Below, one piece after another: positions 59,208 to 64,000 of a stretch of DNA of 64,000 bases. The position numbers and the translations under genes were made by a program. Under the pieces are notes generated by a model. The model made no database searches and was not told where the DNA came from. It saw only the letters and a program-made list of their open reading frames with translations. The stretch is from Macadamia tetraphylla (Eukaryota > Streptophyta > Magnoliopsida > Proteales > Proteaceae): positions 6,435,873 to 6,499,872 of the forward strand of contig CM040963.1 in NCBI GenBank assembly GCA_022985045.1. Reading direction: 5' to 3'. The number at the start of each line of letters is the position of its first letter. Within the stretch, counting starts at the first letter, position 1.

Positions 59208-60792
59208 ATATTAGGGATTGTGGATCAAGCTTTCATATGCTCTAATTCACAATGATGAAATCCACCTTAGAGATTGTCTTTGAATAAATTCTATCTGTGC
59301 GGATCAAACCCATTCAAGAATGATTCTTGTACGAGGACCTGATCCACTCTCGTACTGGGTCTATATTGGACGTAAATTTAAAAGCACACCACGTTTTCCC
59401 GTTTTTGCTGATATTTTTAATCCATGTCGATTAGCAATATTGATATGTATAGACGATACAGCCGATACCATGCCGATACCATTACCTTGATCCATTCGTT
59501 CACCAGTCACTAGACTCACCCCCACTCACCACCACACCACGTTTTCACACGAGTGACCTGTTCTTAGGCTCCATTGCGACTGATCGCCACGTGGTTAACT
59601 ATCGAGGCGACCATTTAAATATTAGTAACTTTTGTACATTGGGAAGCGTGGTATTTGACGGTCTCCGTCAACGAGTCCATGATTGCCTTGCCTCCCACTG
59701 TCCCACATTCGGGAAAGAGTCCGAGTCAGCCAAAGACAAGAGGAGGCCGTTTGTTAATGGCGGAGCACCGTCAATTCCACCGTTAATTCAGAAACAACTG
59801 GTTGCTTTTGTCGCCGCGTGGTGGACTTGATAGCTTGTGGGTCCCATTGTCTTTTCTGTTCGGATAAGACACGTTGTTCCACCAATCCGGTGTCCGCGCA
59901 TGTACCTGAAGATATCGATTTCAGACTTCGGAGTTCATAGTGTCTTTATTTATTTATTTATTTATTTATGGTAAATTTTGCTCCTTGATTAATTTGCCTC
60001 TTCTTTTCCTTCCATATGACTTGGCACCCGTAACAAGTCTCTTTGGAGAAAAATGAACTTTGTCCGGACTCGAAAGCGTGGCTCGTGCACCATAGCCCGG
60101 CCAATGATATCACCATGGGATATCGATCGAGAGAAGTATGGTGGTCATTTTACATCAATGTATCTGATTGCAAATATATGCTCTTAAATTAAGAATTCTT
60201 TCTCAAAAATAGGGTTTGTCATATAAATGTACGATACTATTTTGTCAAATCTCATTGGTATATTCTTCTATGCCCTTGCTCGAAGAATTCTCTCACTAAA
60301 AGTAAGAAAATAGTTTGCTCATATGACATTCCTTACATCTTCTTACAATAACATTTTTCTCTTAAGAAAAAAAAAAATAAAGGAATGTCATTAGATGGTG
60401 ATGAGGATCTATGATGCACCCCTCGACTATATCTTTTTTTTTTTGGTGGAATCTCATCTCTATCTGACCACTACGTGTATAGTCATGCACAAAATCTTTT
60501 GTCAAAATATAATAAAAAATATGGGGAAAAGAACGCTACTGCTTGCATTCCCCACGCCCAAACTCATGGGAAAGTGGTGTATAGGCTGTGAAAAGACGCC
60601 TCTACCCCACCCCTAATTCCCCATGTGTTTGGGACTGGGAACGCAAGTGAGCAGGATTCTATGTCTCAATAAATAAATGTGGAGGGAATCTTTCTTATTG
60701 GGAGTGCAACTCCTATGCACGAGGGCCAACAGGAGCGCATGAGAATGCATTCGCAAATATATCATTTTTCATTTCATGAGGGGCATGCCAAT
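59208..60792. other. intergenic, no gene assigned
   Basis: The segment 59340-59930 is richer in GC than its surroundings, with CCACGTGG-like words (ATCGCCACGTGG near 59585) and a plus-strand open frame of 79 codons (59591-59830) that I do not recognise. (TTTA)n at 59946-59969. No gene can be supported. Confidence 0.35.
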
Positions 60793-60800
60793 CATTTACC

Positions 60801-61782
60801 TAGGGGTGTCAATCCTGAGACCGCACAGGTAGGTCGACCCTACCCGACTCGCTTATGGTCCGACCTGAACCGGCCCGTTTAATAAACGTGTCTAGCTTAA
60901 GCCTGGCCCATTTATTAAATAGGCATTTACGATGCATAGTAGTAGCCTGTCGGGTGCCCAATCGGCCGGCTCACTTAAGTAGGCCGTTAGAACCAACTCA
61001 ATTAGCTTGATCGACCCGACCCCCTTTAGAAAAATGCTTAAATTGTAAATATCTATTCTACCACTAATACTACAAAATTTGAGTAAGGAATAAGTAGGAC
61101 TAAACTAATAGTGATTACAACACAATGGACATATAGGATTTTCAATGAGAAATATGGTGACCTTTGTGATTTTACTGTGAAGAAAAACAACATAGAGAAA
61201 AGATAAACATTTGGCACAGACAGGCAGCTTGGTTTTCATTGAAATAATAAGATCGAGCACAAACAATGTGCAAAATATCTAAAAAAAACTAACATAGTTA
61301 AACAACTCCCAAAATAGTGTAATAATTGAAGGGGAAGACTGCTGCCCAAAGTAGGATTTTTCTTTCATTGTATTATGTATACAATGAATCAAAAATTCAA
61401 TTTCAAGTTTGTAATGTTCTTGGATCATTCAATTGTTAAGAAGAGTGTAATTCTTATAACTTAGATTATTATATTTTAAAAACATGATTCCCTTGGATAT
61501 AGTTCCGGAATTGTGAATGTTTTCTCCATTAGTTTTAAAGTCAATAGTTTAATTCGCTTAAAAAATAATTTTAAGATAAGCTGTTTAGAGCCGTTTAGAA
61601 TTAAATAGGTCTATAGCCCGTATAAGACCCATTTAAGGTAGCCCGATTAAAGCTCGCCGATCGGCTCGATTACAAACCCTACCATGCCCTCCAAACCAAG
61701 GCCCGTTGAAGTAAACGAGAGTTCACGATGTAAGGATTTCACACCACCAGGCCCGATTAGGCCCGACTGATTGACACCCCTA
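60801..61782. mobile_element. hAT-type non-autonomous element, perfect 8-bp TSD
   Basis: 14-bp perfect terminal inverted repeats: TAGGGGTGTCAATC and GATTGACACCCCTA. Perfect 8-bp duplication CATTTACC at 60793-60800 and 61783-61790. The 982-bp interior has GCCCGATTAGGCCCG words near both ends and no transposase. Confidence 0.92.
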
Positions 61783-61790
61783 CATTTACC

Positions 61791-62081
61791 CCATTTATCT
61801 AGCATAGAGGGGCAAACTCCTCCACATAAACCTTTTTTCCATTAATAAATATTGTGAGAGGGTGTAGGAAACGCATTTGACTGAGAAATTTTCCCAATAT
61901 TATCGGAGACTTCTTTGTAGTTTGAACAAGCCTTGCACACCAACAAGCCATAAAAATTGTTTGCAGCCATTGTATCGGTACAATAAACATCGGGGCTGAG
62001 AGTCCCTTGAGGCACGTGCCCAAATACTCTCAGTTGTCCAATGGTCACTGCATCTCATCGCTCGTTGTAGTTTGTAGCATA
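61791..62081. other. intergenic, overlapping short open frames
   Basis: Three overlapping minus-strand frames occur at 61799-62115 with no recognisable motif. They overlap each other, which argues against real coding. Confidence 0.35.
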
Positions 62082-62688
62082 GTTGAAAAACCAGGTTTTG
62101 ACAAGGAAGACTCACCCGAGTCGAGTCAAAATTTGAGATTCCTGATCAAGAGTCAAGAAGACTTGCCCTGTGTTAAAAAAAACAAGACTCGAGACGAGTC
62201 AAGACGATTCTACATTGACTCGGTTTCTTCGCCTAGTCTTGAAAACCCATCGAATCTGGTCATTATACCAAAAGGCACTTAAAAAATATATATATAAAAT
62301 AAAATCTCTTTACAATCCCAAATCCTAAGACTCCTAACTTAGTAACTTCTCCTACTCCTTTCCTTTTACCAAAAGGAGCTTGGGACACAAGAAACTTCTC
62401 GTATTCCTAAATTCAAAGTTCTTAATTTATTGGAAGTTGGATTGTTGGAAGATATAATTTATATTTTCTAATCCTTAACCATAACCTAACGTTCTAATCA
62501 ATAGAAAGATTCTTGCCTGCAACCCTCGACTTATTGACATGTGATTTTTTTTTCTTGCATTTTTCATGTTTTTCTGTATTTTTATCATTTATTTACACAC
62601 ACACATATATCCCGACTGGGTTTAACCAGGTCGACTCTCTAGGTTTTTGACGGATGAGTCGGGTCGAAAAACCTGGTTTTCCAACAAT
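62082..62688. mobile_element. TIR element upstream of the NF-YA gene
   Basis: The left end GTTGAAAAACCAGGTTTTGAC and GACTCACCCGAGTC are mirrored on the right by GACTCATCC and AAAAACCTGGTTTTCCAAC. About 607 bp. No clear target duplication. The interior has GACTCGAGACGAGTCAAGAC-type words. It lies only about 200 bp before the presumed NF-YA leader. Confidence 0.62.
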
Positions 62689-62941
62689 GGTTTGTGGAGG
62701 ATGTGGACTCACCGGAGCATAAAATGATTTTACATATGGACAGAAATGTCATTTCACGTGAGAAGAGACCAAAAAGAAGAGACTATGGAGAGAAGGGGGA
62801 CCGGGACCGCACCGGAGCCGGGGGTGCTAGTGTACCTTCGCGGACATTTCCCAAAATTGTTTTGATTATTTTTCATTTTCTTTTTCTCTCTTTCCTACTG
62901 CTTCAGTTTCTCCTTGAGAATTGCAGAGAAATACGAGTGAG

Positions 62942-62956
62942 ATGAATTTACATTGA
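62942..62956 (+). promoter_or_regulatory. five-codon upstream ORF in NF-YA leader
   Basis: ATGAATTTACATTGA lies in the presumed leader exon 1. If this part is in the mRNA, the small uORF (MNLH) could lower translation of the main frame. NF-YA leaders often carry uORFs. Confidence 0.4.
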
Positions 62957-63479
62957 TAGCTTTGAATTCAGTTGCAGCGAATCGTACGGTTTGTTTGCTT
63001 CTTGTTCTGAACGGTAAGTTCTGTAATAGCTTTCGAGTATCTTTTACAAGCAATTCAAAGATGAAGCTGCGGGTAGTGTAAATTTGGACTTTCTTAGTTT
63101 AGGATTTGTTTGTTTGCTTTAATGCTATTTAATGCTTTGTCTCAAGGCGAATTTTGGGTTGAAGTTCATTTCGTGAGATTTATTCTTGAATTATTAGTTT
63201 CTTTCGTCCTGTTGATCTCTTGTTTGTTTGTTTGTGTAGTTGTTGAGTTTTTTTTGTATTGGGTTTTTGGATTCTCCACTATTGTGACTGGATTAGTTGT
63301 TGTTCTGTGTGTGGGAAGTGGGAACCTTGCTTTGTTGAACTTTATGATTTCTTTGAGTTTCTCCTGTTTTTCGGGATTAGGGTTTTGAAATTCTTGTCTG
63401 AGAACAGGCTATTGTTGATTTGAGTAGATTTTTGGCTTCGGTGAGTGCGAGAGTTGGTTTAGTGATTCTGTAGAGATCA

Positions 63480-63512
63480 ACGGCTCTTTTTTTTTTTTTT
63501 TGGGGGGGGGGG
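63480..63512 (+). repeat. T-run and G-run in leader intron
   Basis: TTTTTTTTTTTTTT followed by GGGGGGGGGG. Likely to be length-variable. Confidence 0.85.
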
Positions 63513-63830
63513 TTGACTATTTAAGTGTTTCTTAGTAGTGTATTAGTTGCATTTCTGATAATTTCGATTTCAATTGTGTCCTGTTGGGTTAGTTGGGCAG
63601 AGTAAGGGTTATTGATGTACTTGGTGGCATAGTTCAGGTTTCATCAGAAAGGATTTGCTGTCGATCTGGCCTCCTTTTTCTTTTCTTTTTTTTTTTTTTT
63701 TTTTATGGATTATTGCTAGTTCTTTTGATAGAAACAGATTTCTTAAATGTGGTGGATGTGTTATAACTCCTGATCCCTTTGTTGGTGTTCTTGGGTAGAA
63801 AATTGAAAGCTTTCCGAAGTTAAGTGGAGC

Positions 63831-64000
63831 ATGGAGCCAAATTCTGAAAATGTTAATCAACTAGAGCCTGGAGCACAAAGCATTCCACCTTCCACAGTCT
63901 CTTCTCAACCTTGGTGGTGTGGTATCGGGTATAATGCTGTCCCACCAGCTGTGGTAGGGGATAATGCATCAAAATCACCTCCAATGGAAGCAGCAAATGA
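63831..64000 (+). CDS. NF-YA transcription factor subunit, N-terminus (partial)
   Basis: First coding exon, open to the window edge (56 codons visible). It starts MEPNSENVNQLEPG and continues PPSTVSSQPWWCGIGYNAV and SKSPPMEA. The STVxSQPWWxGxGxNA block near the N-terminus is characteristic of plant NF-YA subunits, with Cys here where Arg is usual. NF-YA joins the NF-YB/NF-YC dimer and recognises CCAAT boxes in promoters. The DNA-binding and subunit-association domains (CBF-B/NF-YA) are encoded further downstream, outside the window, so they cannot be checked. The ATG is the first one after the leader-intron acceptor at 63797-63798. Confidence 0.82.
   Translation, partial: MEPNSENVNQLEPGAQSIPPSTVSSQPWWCGIGYNAVPPAVVGDNASKSPPMEAAN

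Larger units (their letters stand above)
62860..63830 (+). promoter_or_regulatory. NF-YA 5' leader with intron
   Basis: Leader exon 1 (start unknown, about 62.86 kb) begins in a pyrimidine-rich patch and ends AACG at a strong donor GTAAGT (63014). The leader intron, 63014-63798, is T-rich and ends TTCTTGGGTAG. Leader exon 2 runs 63799-63830 to the ATG. A first intron in the 5' UTR is usual for NF-YA genes. Confidence 0.6.

Noticed and set aside
59591..59830. 79-codon open frame in GC-richer DNA
   Set aside because: No recognisable motif, no splice or leader support; not called as a gene.
61799..62115. Three overlapping minus-strand open frames
   Set aside because: Different frames over the same bases with no motif. 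Chance frames are likely.
62694..62945. 83-codon frame before the NF-YA gene
   Set aside because: Lies in the presumed promoter/leader, is low-complexity and ends at the leader; no known domain.
63110..63388. 92-codon hydrophobic frame
   Set aside because: T-rich leader intron of NF-YA read as Phe/Leu/Val; no independent support.

Overview
This is nuclear DNA from a flowering plant. It is AT-rich, with long (GA)n, (TA)n and poly-A/T runs. Its genes are plant-type: split NAC-domain genes, a SIAMESE-RELATED cell-cycle inhibitor and an NF-YA subunit. Its transposons are plant families too: L1-type and RTE-type LINEs, Ty1/copia, TRIM, CACTA, hAT, Mutator-like and Harbinger-like MITEs, and tRNA-derived SINEs. 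I cannot name the species. Nothing bacterial, plastid or mitochondrial was seen.

Layout. (1) 1-2.7 kb: a SINE and an hAT-type MITE in otherwise plain intergenic DNA. (2) 2.7-20.5 kb: four tandem NAC-like genes, all on the minus strand, starting about 4.8-5.8 kb apart. Each has three short exons (NAC N-terminus, a shortened NAC core, and a small 'SYxVC' exon that usually ends in an aspartate-rich tail). Copy 2 (8035-9758) is a complete model of 183 residues. Copies 1 and 3 carry disabling changes, and copy 4 has lost the ancestral ATG. Mobile elements sit between the copies, and some have visible 'empty sites' in the paralogous spacer. (3) 20.7-29.7 kb: transposon remains, including an old LINE cut by a solo LTR and a fold-back MITE, then a TRIM element. 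(4) 29.7-41.5 kb: a CACTA-like terminus and a tandem duplication of about 3.8 kb carrying an LTR with its primer-binding site. This is followed by a 4.2-kb LINE whose 15-bp target-site duplication (TSD) is still visible and which split a gene fragment. (5) 42-48 kb: an RTE LINE with an hAT element inside it, a fold-back element and minisatellites. (6) 49.3-49.7 kb: an intact SMR-type CDK-inhibitor gene on the plus strand. (7) 52-62.7 kb: LINE and copia remains and a set of hAT-type elements, three of them with clear or near-perfect 8-bp TSDs. (8) 62.9-64.0 kb: the leader intron and first coding exon of an NF-YA gene that runs off the right edge.

The genes do not form a pathway. The NAC array is a birth-and-death tandem family. 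SMR and NF-YA are isolated single genes in a transposon-rich background. All coordinates were read by eye and no database search was run, so family names rest on motifs and element ends rest on terminal and target-site repeats.
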